NCBI GenBank assembly: GCA_035291645.1
Contig: DATDRQ010000072.1
Span: forward strand, 1 to 14,354
DNA from: DATDRQ01 sp035291645
GTDB lineage: Bacteria; Chloroflexota; Anaerolineae; Anaerolineales; UBA4823
Direction: 5' to 3'
Length of the DNA stretch: 14,354 bases
Positions 1 through 7,460 of the stretch are shown piece by piece (within the stretch, counting starts at the first letter, position 1; each line of letters begins with the position of its first letter). The position numbers were made by a program, and so were the translations under genes. The notes under the pieces were generated by a model. The model made no database searches. It was given only the letters and a program-made list of their open reading frames with translations, and was not told where the DNA came from.

Positions 1-1
1 T

Positions 2-463
2 ATCCCCTCCCAGGAGATCCTGCAGGAGGTGCTGGCACAATACCAGGGGACCATGCTGCTGGTCTCCCACGACCGCTACCTGATCGACGCCCTCGGCACT
101 CAGATCTGGGACATCGACCCGGAGAACAAGTTGTTGCGCGTCTTCCGCGGGACCTACAGCGAATACCGCGCCCATGTGGAGGCCGAACGGCTGCAGGGCG
201 AGGCGCACCCTCGCCCGGATGGGGTCGGACAGAGAACCCGCATGGAGGCGCGCCCTTCGCCGGAGGAGCGCCGCCGCCAGGCGCGCCTGCAAGAAGTGGA
301 AGATCGCGTCACCCGGCTCGAGGAGCAGCTGGGGACGATCGCTATCCGGCTGGAGAATCCGCCCAGGGACCCGCTCCTGGTGCAGCACCTGGGGGAGGAT
401 TATGTGCAGATCCAGGACGAGATCAACGCCCTACTCGCCGAGTGGGAGCAGCTGCACGCCTAG
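2..463 (+). CDS. ABC-F family ATPase, C-terminal fragment (5' end outside window)
   Basis: This is the last 153 residues of a protein that begins before the window. The frame is open from base 2 to a TAG stop. The first visible residues, IPSQEILQEVL, are what normally follows the Walker B/D-loop of the second ATPase domain in ABC-F proteins. They are followed by the H-switch motif LLVSHDRYL (His at visible residue 23). After the ATPase core comes a charged, Arg/Glu-rich segment (about visible residues 88-119, heptad-like) that should form the C-terminal coiled coil seen in Uup/EttA-type members. ABC-F proteins have no membrane domain. Known members act on the ribosome, either in translation control or in antibiotic target protection. 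Which subgroup this one belongs to cannot be told without the two ATPase domains and the linker. An in-frame GTG at 29 is only an internal codon. It converges on the MFS gene, with 25 nt between the stops and no terminator visible. Confidence 0.88.
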   Translation: MPSQEILQEVLAQYQGTMLLVSHDRYLIDALGTQIWDIDPENKLLRVFRGTYSEYRAHVEAERLQGEAHPRPDGVGQRTRMEARPSPEERRRQARLQEVEDRVTRLEEQLGTIAIRLENPPRDPLLVQHLGEDYVQIQDEINALLAEWEQLHA

Positions 464-488
464 TATCTAACGAAAATAGGATGGGATC

Positions 489-1739
489 TTAATCGGCCGT
501 CGCCCCGGCCCGGATCGGCTCGTCCCCGTTGTAGGCCCGCAGCTGCGGCCAGCGCCGTACCGTCCACAGCACCGCCAGGATGCAGCCTATCCCCCCGCTG
601 ACCACCGCGAACGGCGCCCCGAACAGCTGCGCCACCAACCCGGCCTCCACCTCTCCCAACTGCGGCCCGCCCATGAAGAACACCTGGTTCACACTGGTCA
701 TGCGCCCGCGGATGTAGTCCGGCGTCTGCAGCTGGCGGATGGTGTTGCGGATGATCGTGCTGACCGAGTCGGACGCCCCCACCAGCATCAGGGCCAGCAT
801 GGCGAAGGGCACCGTGCGCGATAAACCAAAGGCGATCGTCGCCAGCCCGAACCCGACCACCGAGATCAGGAAGATAGGTCCCTGGCGGCGGATCGCTTCC
901 ACTTGTGAGATGACCAGCGCCGCGATCATCGCCCCGATCGACTGGGCTGCCGACAGCCAGCCGTACTCAACCGCGCCCACGTGCAGGACATCCCGGGCGA
1001 AGATCGGCATCAGGGTGTTGGCAGAAGAGAAGAAAGTCGCGAAGAAGTCCAGGATCATGGTCGACCAGATGATCGGCTGGGTGAGGATAAAGCGCACTCC
1101 CTCGGCGATCGAATCCAGGTTAACCCGTGCCTGGACTCCCGCCTGGACCTGCTGAGCGACGGGTCCGATCAGCGCCAGGGCGACCAGCACGGCCCCAAAG
1201 GAAACCGCATTGATCAGGTAGGTGTAGGAAAGCCCCCCGTAGGCGATCACCAGCCCGCTCAGGGCCGGCCCAACGATCGACCCGGTCTGGAAGGCGATCG
1301 ACTGCATGCTGAAGGCGTTGGGCAGGTCTTCTGGCGGCACCAGGTTGGGCACCAGCGCCTGGCGCGCCGGCAGGTCGAAGGCGATGGCTACCGCCTGGAC
1401 GGCGGTCAGCAGGTAGATCTGCCACAAGGCGATCCTGTCCTGGAGGGTCAGCCAGGCCAAGGCCAGCGCGGTCAAGGCCATCACGCTCTGGGTGATGAAC
1501 AGCACGTTGCGCCGGTTGACCGTGTCGGCTAAAGCTCCGCCGACCAGGGAGAACACCAGGATTGGCAGGATGCGCGCCAGCCCGATCCCGCCCAGGGCGA
1601 TCGGCTGGTTGGTCAGCTCGCGGATGTGCCACAGCAGCGCCCACACCTGCATCTGCGAGCCTGCCAGCGAGATCGCCAGCCCGGCCCACAGCAAGCGGAA
1701 GCGCCGGTGGCGGAGAGAGGCAGGGAAACGGAGCATCAT
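489..1739 (-). CDS. MFS transporter, DHA3/MFS_3 type (putative drug or siderophore exporter)
   Basis: A 416-residue, very hydrophobic protein with about 12 predicted membrane segments, the usual size for a proton-driven major facilitator exporter. The loop 2-3 signature is present at residues 67-80 (GGALADTVNRRNVL, the G-x-LAD-x-x-x-RR pattern). Residues 121-134 carry FDLPARQALVPNLV, and FQTGSIVGPALSG lies near 150-162. Both are typical of the MFS_3 group that includes the enterobactin exporter EntS and macrolide-type pumps. This places it among exporters, but the substrate cannot be read from sequence. The start is ATG at 1739, with a second ATG in the next codon; no strong ribosome site is seen before it. 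The NAD synthetase ends 82 nt upstream on the same strand. That gap holds no terminator, so read-through from the LCP-nadE unit is possible. The C-terminus is short and polar. Confidence 0.9.
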   Translation of the reverse strand: MMLRFPASLRHRRFRLLWAGLAISLAGSQMQVWALLWHIRELTNQPIALGGIGLARILPILVFSLVGGALADTVNRRNVLFITQSVMALTALALAWLTLQDRIALWQIYLLTAVQAVAIAFDLPARQALVPNLVPPEDLPNAFSMQSIAFQTGSIVGPALSGLVIAYGGLSYTYLINAVSFGAVLVALALIGPVAQQVQAGVQARVNLDSIAEGVRFILTQPIIWSTMILDFFATFFSSANTLMPIFARDVLHVGAVEYGWLSAAQSIGAMIAALVISQVEAIRRQGPIFLISVVGFGLATIAFGLSRTVPFAMLALMLVGASDSVSTIIRNTIRQLQTPDYIRGRMTSVNQVFFMGGPQLGEVEAGLVAQLFGAPFAVVSGGIGCILAVLWTVRRWPQLRAYNGDEPIRAGATAD

Positions 1740-1821
1740 GGGGCGTTAAGTGTCACGTGCCATGTGTCAGGGGTCGGTAAAACACATGAGAGTATGCCAC
1801 AGGAGTACTTGATACTTTTCT

Positions 1822-2691
1822 TTAGGTCCCCCAATCCCGCAAATAGAGGAAATCATATCCTACGGTGCGGTTGCTGACCTTGGCGATCAGCGGCTGGACT
1901 CGCTTGAAATGGTTCTGCCGGATCATTTTCACCACCGCCTGCACGAACGACTCGGGGAAGCCGGTTTCCACGCAGTCGAGCGGGCTGTAGCGCTGGTCGA
2001 CCAGCAGGTAGAGCAGCTGGTCGGCCTGTTCGTAGGTGAAACCCAGCTCGCCCTCGTCCGTCTGGCCCACCCACAGGTCGGCGGAAGGCGGTTTGAGTTG
2101 GATGGCTTCCGGCAACCCCATTGCCCGGGACAGCTGCCTCACCTGGGTCTTGTACAGGTCGCCGAGCGGGTTCATGGCGTAAGCCGCATCGCCATACAGG
2201 GTTGTGTAGCCGAGCAGGACTTCGGTCTTGTTGCCGGTCCCCACCACCAGGCCTTTGAACGCCTGGGACTGATCGTACAGCACAATCATGCGGGCGCGCG
2301 CCATGGCGTTGCCTTTGCGGCGGCGGTCCATCTCAGGGAAGCCCTCGAACAGCGGATCGACCATCCCGGTAATGGAGAAGGTCAGGCTCTTCACGCCCAG
2401 CGCATCGATCACCAGCTGGGCGTGTTCGAGCGAGTCGGGTGAGGAGGTCTGGTAGGGCATGCGCACGGCTAGCACGTTCTCCGGGCCGAGTGCTTCCGCC
2501 GCCAGATAGCAGGCCAGCGCCGAATCGATCCCGCCGGAGAGCCCGATCACCGCCCGCGAGAATCCGGCGCGCGTGATCTCGGTGTGCAGGAAGCCGGCAA
2601 GGATCTTGCGAGCCAGATCAGTATCGATCGATAGGTCGATTTGGGTTGCGAGGGTTAAATCCATTTTGATTTTATAGTCAGAATCCTGCAT
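1822..2691 (-). CDS. nadE: NH3-dependent NAD(+) synthetase
   Basis: Catalyses the last step of NAD synthesis: ATP-dependent amidation of nicotinic acid adenine dinucleotide, in the cytoplasm. Residue numbers use the ATG at 2691 (289 residues). The PP-loop SGGIDS is at 52-57, GTGNKTE at 151-157, PLGDLYKTQV at 175-184, and PSADLW with GQTDE at 202-213. All are hallmark NadE motifs. The length matches the single-domain ammonia-type enzyme; there is no fused glutaminase domain. A separate NadE-like amidase at 6525-7391 may supply ammonia. The start is uncertain: a TTG at 2709 lies 7 nt after the LCP stop, the ATG at 2691 is 25 nt after it, and another ATG at 2664 also keeps the whole fold. None has a convincing Shine-Dalgarno sequence, so translation may be coupled to the LCP gene upstream. 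The C-terminus (VGYDFLYLRDWGT) looks complete. Confidence 0.93.
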   Translation of the reverse strand: MQDSDYKIKMDLTLATQIDLSIDTDLARKILAGFLHTEITRAGFSRAVIGLSGGIDSALACYLAAEALGPENVLAVRMPYQTSSPDSLEHAQLVIDALGVKSLTFSITGMVDPLFEGFPEMDRRRKGNAMARARMIVLYDQSQAFKGLVVGTGNKTEVLLGYTTLYGDAAYAMNPLGDLYKTQVRQLSRAMGLPEAIQLKPPSADLWVGQTDEGELGFTYEQADQLLYLLVDQRYSPLDCVETGFPESFVQAVVKMIRQNHFKRVQPLIAKVSNRTVGYDFLYLRDWGT

Positions 2692-2716
2692 TGGACTTTC
2701 GGGGTTCAAGCCAGGA

Positions 2717-3892
2717 TCACGGGCAGGTCGATTCGCCTTTTTCGGTCGGCCAGATTCCTGCCAGAAACTTGTCGAGGTAGTCCCGGATCACGTCGTAATC
2801 CGCCTTCCACACGAAAGTTTCCGCCTTTTGCTGCGGGCTGTAAACCTTGCCCTGGGTCAAGATCTCATCCGGCAGGCTGGTCAGGAGCAGGTTGTCTTGC
2901 CCGAGCTTTGGCGCCAGGCAGGCCAGTTGGGCCAGCTGCTCAGGGCTGAGGTCGGTGAGCACCGACCCTTGAAAGGCGGAGATGATCTGGGGGATCTTAG
3001 GCAGCACCGCCGGGCTGGTGATCTTCTCCTTCAGCGCGCAGATCACGATGTTCTGGTTATCCTGGCGGGTCAGCTCGCTATAGCGCTTGCGGATGCGCGA
3101 GAAGCGCAGCGCCTGGTCGCCGGTGAAGTGCTGGTTGCCGGCCGTAAAATAGCCCATGTCCTCGGTCTTCTCGTCGACCGGCGTGCCGTCCACGTCAGTA
3201 GGCAGGTACACGTCTACACCGCCGACCGCGTCGACGATCTTGATGAAGGTCTGCATGTTGACCGCGCCATAATGGTCGACGCGCAGCCCGAAGTTCTGTT
3301 CGAGTGTGCGCGCCAGCAGCCCGGCGCCGGCGCCCGGTCCGTCGTAGTAGCCCATCCCCGGTGTCCCGTAGAAGTAGGCCTGGTTGAGCTTGCCATGAGT
3401 GATCCCGTAGTTGTCCTCGATGTCGGGGATCTCCACCCACAGGTCGCGCGGCAGCGAGAGCACGCTCACCCTGGGGGTGACGAAATCGACGCGCACTACC
3501 CGGATCACGTCCGATAGCCCGTAGCGGTAATCCTGGCTGCCGTCGATACCCAGGGCCAGGACCGTCATGACCGGCGGGCCGCCGCACAGTGGCTGCAGCG
3601 CAGGGGTGGGCGAAGCCTGCACCAGCTCAGTACCTGTACTCGCCGTGGCCGCGATGGTTGGGTTCTCCAGATCAGCCGGCTCAGCGCTCAGGGTTGGTGT
3701 GGAGCTGCCCGGGATTATGGCGATAGCCGGGATCGAAGAGGTCGGCGTCAGGGTGGGCAGGCCAAGTCCGGGACCAAGCGGCGCCGTCCAGCGGTCCTTG
3801 GCTTTGGGGTAGATCGCCGCGCCCAGCAAGACTGCGATGACTGCCAGGGTGCCCAGGGAGAGGAGGAACAGGTTTCTTCCAGAAGCTCGCAT
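2717..3892 (-). CDS. LytR-CpsA-Psr (LCP) family protein, cell-wall glycopolymer attachment
   Basis: A 391-residue membrane-anchored protein. Residues 7-28 form one N-terminal membrane segment. Residues 41-100 are a Pro/Ser/Thr-rich linker, and the LCP domain runs from about 108 to 295. Recognisable LCP elements are LALGID (112-117), the acidic/basic stretch around SDVIRVVRVD (127-136), SLPRDLWVEIP (146-156), HGKLNQAYFYG (166-176), DAVGGVDVYLP (221-231) and FTGDQALRFSRIRKR (256-270). The Arg/Asp residues in these blocks normally bind the lipid pyrophosphate. Known LCP enzymes transfer undecaprenyl-linked polymers (teichoic acid, capsule, arabinogalactan) to peptidoglycan on the outer face of the membrane. 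The link to the neighbouring polysaccharide genes is an inference. Its ATG at 3892 is preceded by a 5' leader of about 57 nt with a hairpin. nadE follows closely on the same strand. Confidence 0.9.
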   Translation of the reverse strand: MRASGRNLFLLSLGTLAVIAVLLGAAIYPKAKDRWTAPLGPGLGLPTLTPTSSIPAIAIIPGSSTPTLSAEPADLENPTIAATASTGTELVQASPTPALQPLCGGPPVMTVLALGIDGSQDYRYGLSDVIRVVRVDFVTPRVSVLSLPRDLWVEIPDIEDNYGITHGKLNQAYFYGTPGMGYYDGPGAGAGLLARTLEQNFGLRVDHYGAVNMQTFIKIVDAVGGVDVYLPTDVDGTPVDEKTEDMGYFTAGNQHFTGDQALRFSRIRKRYSELTRQDNQNIVICALKEKITSPAVLPKIPQIISAFQGSVLTDLSPEQLAQLACLAPKLGQDNLLLTSLPDEILTQGKVYSPQQKAETFVWKADYDVIRDYLDKFLAGIWPTEKGESTCP

Positions 3893-3921
3893 GAAATGGA
3901 ACAGGAAAAAAGTTAAATGGT

Positions 3922-3949
3922 GCCAGGCGCGCTGTCCGTATCGCCTGGC
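3922..3949 (-). other. Hairpin in the 5' leader of the LCP gene
   Basis: GCCAGGCG at 3922-3929 and CGCCTGGC at 3942-3949 form a perfect 8-bp, GC-rich stem with a 12-nt loop. It lies between the predicted transcription start (about 3950, minus strand) and the LCP start codon at 3892. On the minus strand the stem is followed, after 11 nt, by a run of six T. The spacing is too long for a standard terminator. It could protect the 5' end or attenuate expression. The structure is seen; the role is a guess. Confidence 0.35.
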
Positions 3950-3956
3950 GGGGAAG

Positions 3957-3965
3957 ATTATAACA
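3957..3965 (-). promoter_or_regulatory. Extended -10 promoter for the LCP-nadE unit
   Basis: On the minus strand this reads TGTTATAAT, a perfect TGn-TATAAT extended -10 element. No good -35 hexamer is seen 17 nt upstream, which is common for extended -10 promoters. Transcription should start near 3950, giving a leader of about 57 nt before the ATG at 3892. The same nine bases occur before the RNase D gene. Confidence 0.6.
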
Positions 3966-4047
3966 TAAGCGTTTCGCAGGACTGCCTACGTCAGATCACT
4001 GAGAGAACTGTAACCACCTCCACCACAGGGCTTATGACTGGCTGAGG

Positions 4048-4053
4048 TATAAT
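4048..4053 (+). promoter_or_regulatory. Consensus -10 box directly before the phosphoglycosyl transferase gene
   Basis: A perfect TATAAT lies only 14 nt before the ATG at 4068, so transcription is expected to start about 7-9 nt before the start codon. No Shine-Dalgarno sequence fits in that space. The message would be leaderless or nearly so. No clear -35 hexamer is visible at 16-18 nt. Confidence 0.5.
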
Positions 4054-4067
4054 CGACCCGTCCGTCT

Positions 4068-5183
4068 ATGTCCAAGCAGCCGTCGAGGATCAGCGAAAAA
4101 ACCCCGTCCCAAGCTACCACCTGGGGGTCCGCGCTTGGGCCGTTGGTTCTTGCCGCCGCCAGCATCGTCCTGGCGGTCTTGCTGTGGATCTACGCCTGGC
4201 GCTTCCTGCTGCCAGGCCGGCTGCCGGGGCTGGGTTGGTTGGGGCTGTTGATCTTAACCCCGTCGCTAGAGGTCGCCATCGAACGCACCCTGGCCTCCCT
4301 GGGGGTCGGACGCGCCTGGCGCTACCGGCTGTCCTTCCTGAGCGCAGCCGGATTGCTTATTCTGGCCTGGTTTTGTTACGTTTTCACCGGACAGCCTGCG
4401 ACTGGCTGGGGCTGGCCGATATTCGGCCTGGGGGTGGCCTTCCTGGGCAGCCTGCTGGCGACCGGCCTCGAAGGTCTGCCATGGGAGGACAATTCCCCAC
4501 CCCCGGCGCGGGTGCAGGCCGAGGTTCTCCAGCAGCACCTGCGCGTGATCGGGCACCCGGATCGGGTACCGCCTGCCAAGCGGGCTTTCGACCTGCTCCT
4601 GGCAGCCCTGGGACTGATCCTGGCTGCGCCGCTCTGGCTGTTGGCGGGCTTTCTGATCTGGTTCGAGGACCCTGGGCCACTGTTCTTCGTTAAGAACTCG
4701 GTCGGCAGGGGCGGGGTCAATTTCCGCCAGTTCAAGTTCCGCACCATGGTACGCGGCGCGGAGGATGCGACCGGACCGGTTCTGGCCCGCGAAGGCGATG
4801 ACCGCGTCCTGCGCATCGGGCGGCTGCTGCGTAAGACCGCCCTGGACGAACTCCCGCAGCTGGCCAACATCCTGATCGGGGAGATGAGTTTCGTCGGCCC
4901 GCGCCCTCAGCGCACCGTGCTGGTGGAGGGGTATCTCCAGGCCATGCCGGAATATGCCGAAAGGCACCGCGTGCTGCCCGGGCTCGCCGGTTTGGCCCAG
5001 GTAGCCGGGGATTACTACCTGACTCCCCGCCAGAAACTGCGCTTCGACCGGCTGTACATCTGCTACACAGGGTTGGGATTCGATCTCAAACTGATCGGCC
5101 TGGCTTTTCTGATCGCTTTCTGGTTCCGCTGGCAGGAGGGCTGGAATGGCCGGCTCCCCAGGAAGTACTTGCATAACAGATGA
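4068..5183 (+). CDS. Membrane phosphoglycosyl transferase (bacterial sugar transferase, WbaP/PglC-like catalytic domain)
   Basis: Predicted to start surface-glycan synthesis by moving a sugar-1-phosphate from a nucleotide sugar to undecaprenyl phosphate at the inner face of the membrane. The 371-residue protein has about four membrane segments near residues 22-48, 55-72, 86-107 and 113-134. These are followed by the monotopic PGT domain from K171. Visible hallmarks are the KRAFD start and re-entrant helix (171-199), DPGPLFF (201-207), FKFRTM (222-227), the catalytic Asp-Glu dyad in ALDELPQL (D260-E261), VGPRP (276-280) and PGLAGLAQV (304-312). The N-terminal part is shorter than the usual membrane plus CoA-binding-like region of WbaP-type enzymes. 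The specific sugar cannot be predicted. The ATG at 4068 is favoured by the TATAAT 14 nt upstream and by the hydrophilic N-terminus that follows. The gene converges on the flippase with a 4-nt gap. Confidence 0.9.
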   Translation: MSKQPSRISEKTPSQATTWGSALGPLVLAAASIVLAVLLWIYAWRFLLPGRLPGLGWLGLLILTPSLEVAIERTLASLGVGRAWRYRLSFLSAAGLLILAWFCYVFTGQPATGWGWPIFGLGVAFLGSLLATGLEGLPWEDNSPPPARVQAEVLQQHLRVIGHPDRVPPAKRAFDLLLAALGLILAAPLWLLAGFLIWFEDPGPLFFVKNSVGRGGVNFRQFKFRTMVRGAEDATGPVLAREGDDRVLRIGRLLRKTALDELPQLANILIGEMSFVGPRPQRTVLVEGYLQAMPEYAERHRVLPGLAGLAQVAGDYYLTPRQKLRFDRLYICYTGLGFDLKLIGLAFLIAFWFRWQEGWNGRLPRKYLHNR

Positions 5184-5187
5184 CTCG

Positions 5188-6525
5188 TTATCTTGCCCGG
5201 CGCAGCCCGATCCAGGCTCCCCATAGGATCGCCCCGACCAGCAGAGCGTTCAACGCCTGTCCGGCGATCGTCCCGTACACGCCCCAACGCAAGATCATCC
5301 AGATCCCGATCGTGAACATGCACAGGATGGCGATCAGGTTCGCCACGAAGATCGGCCGGGATAATCGCATCGCCTTCAGAGCAGTCTGCAATGGTGTATA
5401 GACGTATAGAAGGGCATAGAAGACCGCCATCAGCACCACTCCCTGGCTGTAAGCCAGATACGTATCCCCGTAAAACAGGCTCAGCAGTTGTTCCGGGAAT
5501 AGCACGGCAACGGTGAGAATACCCAGGACCGGGACGCCTGTGGAAATATAAATCCGGCGCAAGATGCGGGAAAGGGCCGGCTGTCCATTCTTGTCGTAAC
5601 TGTTCGCCGCCCTTGGCGTTAAGAAAGTGTCTGCGGCGCGCAGGATCAGGTGAACCGGCGCGACCAGGTTCTGGATCGCCCGGTAAGCCCCCGCCGCCGC
5701 GAAGCTGACCAGGCCGGCCGTCAACACCGGGTAGAACTCCACCGTCACCCAGGTGGAGATCGTGCCGCCCATCGCCCATCTCCCAAAAGCCCAGTTCTTT
5801 CGCCAGGTCTCGCGGAGATCCATGAAGTTCCGGGTCCAATAGGAGCGCGTCTGCCAAAGGCCGGGCAGCAGAGCAGCCAGCGAGCCCCAGGCGATCGCCT
5901 CCAGCCCGGCGATGCCGCTCAGCGTTCCCTGGGACAGCCAGTACATCATCAGAGCCAGCCGTACGGCATTCGCCAGGATCGTATTGGTCATCGCATTGAA
6001 GACGGCCCCGCGGGTATACATCAGGCGGCGGATATATTCCTGGAGCTGCCACCACAGGAAAACGAACCAGAGTGAGAATAACACTGGACCGGCCGTGTCG
6101 TTGCCCAGCCGGGTCAGGACCTCGCCGCAGATCGCCACGACCAGTGCGCTGGACACTACCAGCCCGATCTGGATCAGGCTGGTACTGGTGGCATAACGCT
6201 GGAAATCCTTCTCAACCATCCCTGCCCCAAAGACGTTCAACGGCTGGATGGTGACGCCCTCCTGGATGGACCGGATCAAGCGTAGCGCAGTAAAGCCAAC
6301 CCCGTACATCCCCAGCTCGGTTGGGCTGATATTGCGAGCCAGGATGATCGTCGCCACAAAGTTGGCCAGGCTGATTACGGCCTGATCGACCGCTGCCAGA
6401 TAACCTTCTCGGGCGCTTTTTCCGGAAAAGAGCAATACCAACGAAAAAAGAAGCGGCCTCCAGTGCCAGCGCCTGGAGGCAGGGTGTACTTCTTGAACCC
6501 GCGCGGGGTCTCCGTCTGGAGGCAT
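5188..6525 (-). CDS. Wzx-like oligosaccharide flippase (MOP superfamily)
   Basis: A 445-residue polytopic membrane protein of about 12-14 predicted segments. From about residue 45 it shows the entry region of the polysaccharide-synthesis family: a VDQAVISLANFVATIILAR-type first helix followed by SPTELGMYG. Family members move undecaprenyl-pyrophosphate-linked oligosaccharide units across the membrane. The first 40 or so residues are polar and may be cytoplasmic, or the true start may be further in. The ATG at 6525 shares one base with the TGA of the amidase gene upstream (TGATG on the minus strand), and a GAGGCG sequence lies just before it. Translational coupling to the amidase is therefore likely. 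Function in glycan export is supported by the convergent phosphoglycosyl transferase 4 nt away. Substrate is unknown. A general MATE transporter is less likely given the context. Confidence 0.85.
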   Translation of the reverse strand: MPPDGDPARVQEVHPASRRWHWRPLLFSLVLLFSGKSAREGYLAAVDQAVISLANFVATIILARNISPTELGMYGVGFTALRLIRSIQEGVTIQPLNVFGAGMVEKDFQRYATSTSLIQIGLVVSSALVVAICGEVLTRLGNDTAGPVLFSLWFVFLWWQLQEYIRRLMYTRGAVFNAMTNTILANAVRLALMMYWLSQGTLSGIAGLEAIAWGSLAALLPGLWQTRSYWTRNFMDLRETWRKNWAFGRWAMGGTISTWVTVEFYPVLTAGLVSFAAAGAYRAIQNLVAPVHLILRAADTFLTPRAANSYDKNGQPALSRILRRIYISTGVPVLGILTVAVLFPEQLLSLFYGDTYLAYSQGVVLMAVFYALLYVYTPLQTALKAMRLSRPIFVANLIAILCMFTIGIWMILRWGVYGTIAGQALNALLVGAILWGAWIGLRRAR

Positions 6526-7391
6526 CAGCGGTTCACTTCGCCTCTTTCGCCAAGGATGCGGTTGAGTTCACGCATCGCCAGCGCGGTGCGTTCATCCCGC
6601 AGCAGAGGCAGGCGGGCGCGTGTGCGGTGCAACTGCTTGAGATCGATCTCGGCCAGCGTCACGGCTTCTTCATGATAAGGACCCTGGGCAACCAGCTCCC
6701 CGTTCGGATCGAACAGGGTCGATCCACCCCAGAAATTCAGCCCATCTTCGTAGCCGACGCGGTTCGAATGGGCAATGAAGTTGGTGAACAGGCTGGCGTA
6801 GGCCCGGTTGATGTGCTCCACCCAGCGGGCGGACTCCAGCTGCGGGCGGGCGTTCAAACCCCGCCCTGGCGAAGCCGAAGTGAATAGCATCAGGTCGGCT
6901 CCATCCAGCCACAGCAGGTAGGGAGGCGAGGCGTGCCAGAAATCCTCGCAGATCAATATCCCTACCCGGCCGAATCGGGTATCGAATGCCCGGATGGCGT
7001 CCCCCCAGGCGAAGAAACGTCCTTCATCGAACAATCCGTAGGTGGGCAGGTAAACCTTGTGGTGGATGTGGACGACTTCGCCTCCCGAGAGGTAAGCGCT
7101 TGAGATGAAGAATCGGTGGCGCCGGTCCTCGTCCACGAATCCGACCACCAGGTCTAAACCTTCGCTGGCCTGCAACAGCTGCTGGAAGACTGCATCCTCC
7201 GGGACAGGCTGGTGGGCGACCGCGGGAGCCAGGTCTTGGAGTACGTAACCGGTCAGCGAAAGCTCGGGAAAGACGAGCAGATCGGCGCCCGAGGCGCGCG
7301 CCTCTCTGGCAATTGCCAGGTGCTTCTCCAGGTTGGCCTCTACGTCTCCGAGGCGGGTGTTGATCTGGGCGAGGGCGACGGTCAGTTTCAT
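6525..7391 (-). CDS. Nitrilase-superfamily amidase resembling the glutaminase domain of NAD synthetase
   Basis: A 288-residue carbon-nitrogen hydrolase. The Glu-Lys-Cys catalytic triad is complete: E43 in FPELSLTGY, K112 in HHKVYLPTYGLFDE and C148 in GILICEDFW. The LP-x-YG-x-FDE-x-R-x-F context after the lysine, and the TGY-x-x-x-DL context after the glutamate, are typical of the N-terminal glutaminase domain of glutamine-dependent NadE rather than of beta-ureidopropionase or aliphatic amidases. With an ammonia-type NadE encoded 3.8 kb away on the same strand, a role in feeding ammonia from glutamine to NAD synthesis is a reasonable inference, though not proven. The C-terminus, after about residue 250, is short and helical. 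The start is ATG 7391 with a weak GAGAG ribosome site. The gene heads a two-gene unit with the flippase, driven from the promoter at 7461-7469. Confidence 0.88.
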   Translation of the reverse strand: MKLTVALAQINTRLGDVEANLEKHLAIAREARASGADLLVFPELSLTGYVLQDLAPAVAHQPVPEDAVFQQLLQASEGLDLVVGFVDEDRRHRFFISSAYLSGGEVVHIHHKVYLPTYGLFDEGRFFAWGDAIRAFDTRFGRVGILICEDFWHASPPYLLWLDGADLMLFTSASPGRGLNARPQLESARWVEHINRAYASLFTNFIAHSNRVGYEDGLNFWGGSTLFDPNGELVAQGPYHEEAVTLAEIDLKQLHRTRARLPLLRDERTALAMRELNRILGERGEVNR

Positions 7392-7460
7392 GATCTCTCG
7401 TTGGAATGGCGGATCACCGGGGTAGAGGCTTCATCACAGGGTCAAACCCATGTCTATCTA

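Noticed and set aside
1750..1772. Partly symmetric TGTCACGTGCCATGTGTCA-like sequence before the MFS gene
   Set aside because: Arms are imperfect and short, there is no second copy in the window, and no regulator gene is adjacent; not enough to call an operator.
2828..3517. Plus-strand open frame of 229 codons opposite the LCP gene
   Set aside because: Repetitive Leu/Arg/Val/Asp/Gln composition typical of antisense GC-rich frames; the LCP domain is clear on the minus strand.
4266..5174. Minus-strand open frame of 302 codons antisense to the phosphoglycosyl transferase
   Set aside because: Gln/Pro/Arg-rich composition with no motif, fully inside a gene with all its catalytic motifs on the other strand.
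5063..6055. Long minus-strand open frame of 330 codons
   Set aside because: It is out of frame with the flippase and runs across the end of the convergent transferase. Its translation is rich in Gly/Pro/Arg/Asp with no family motif, as expected for a GC-rich shadow frame.
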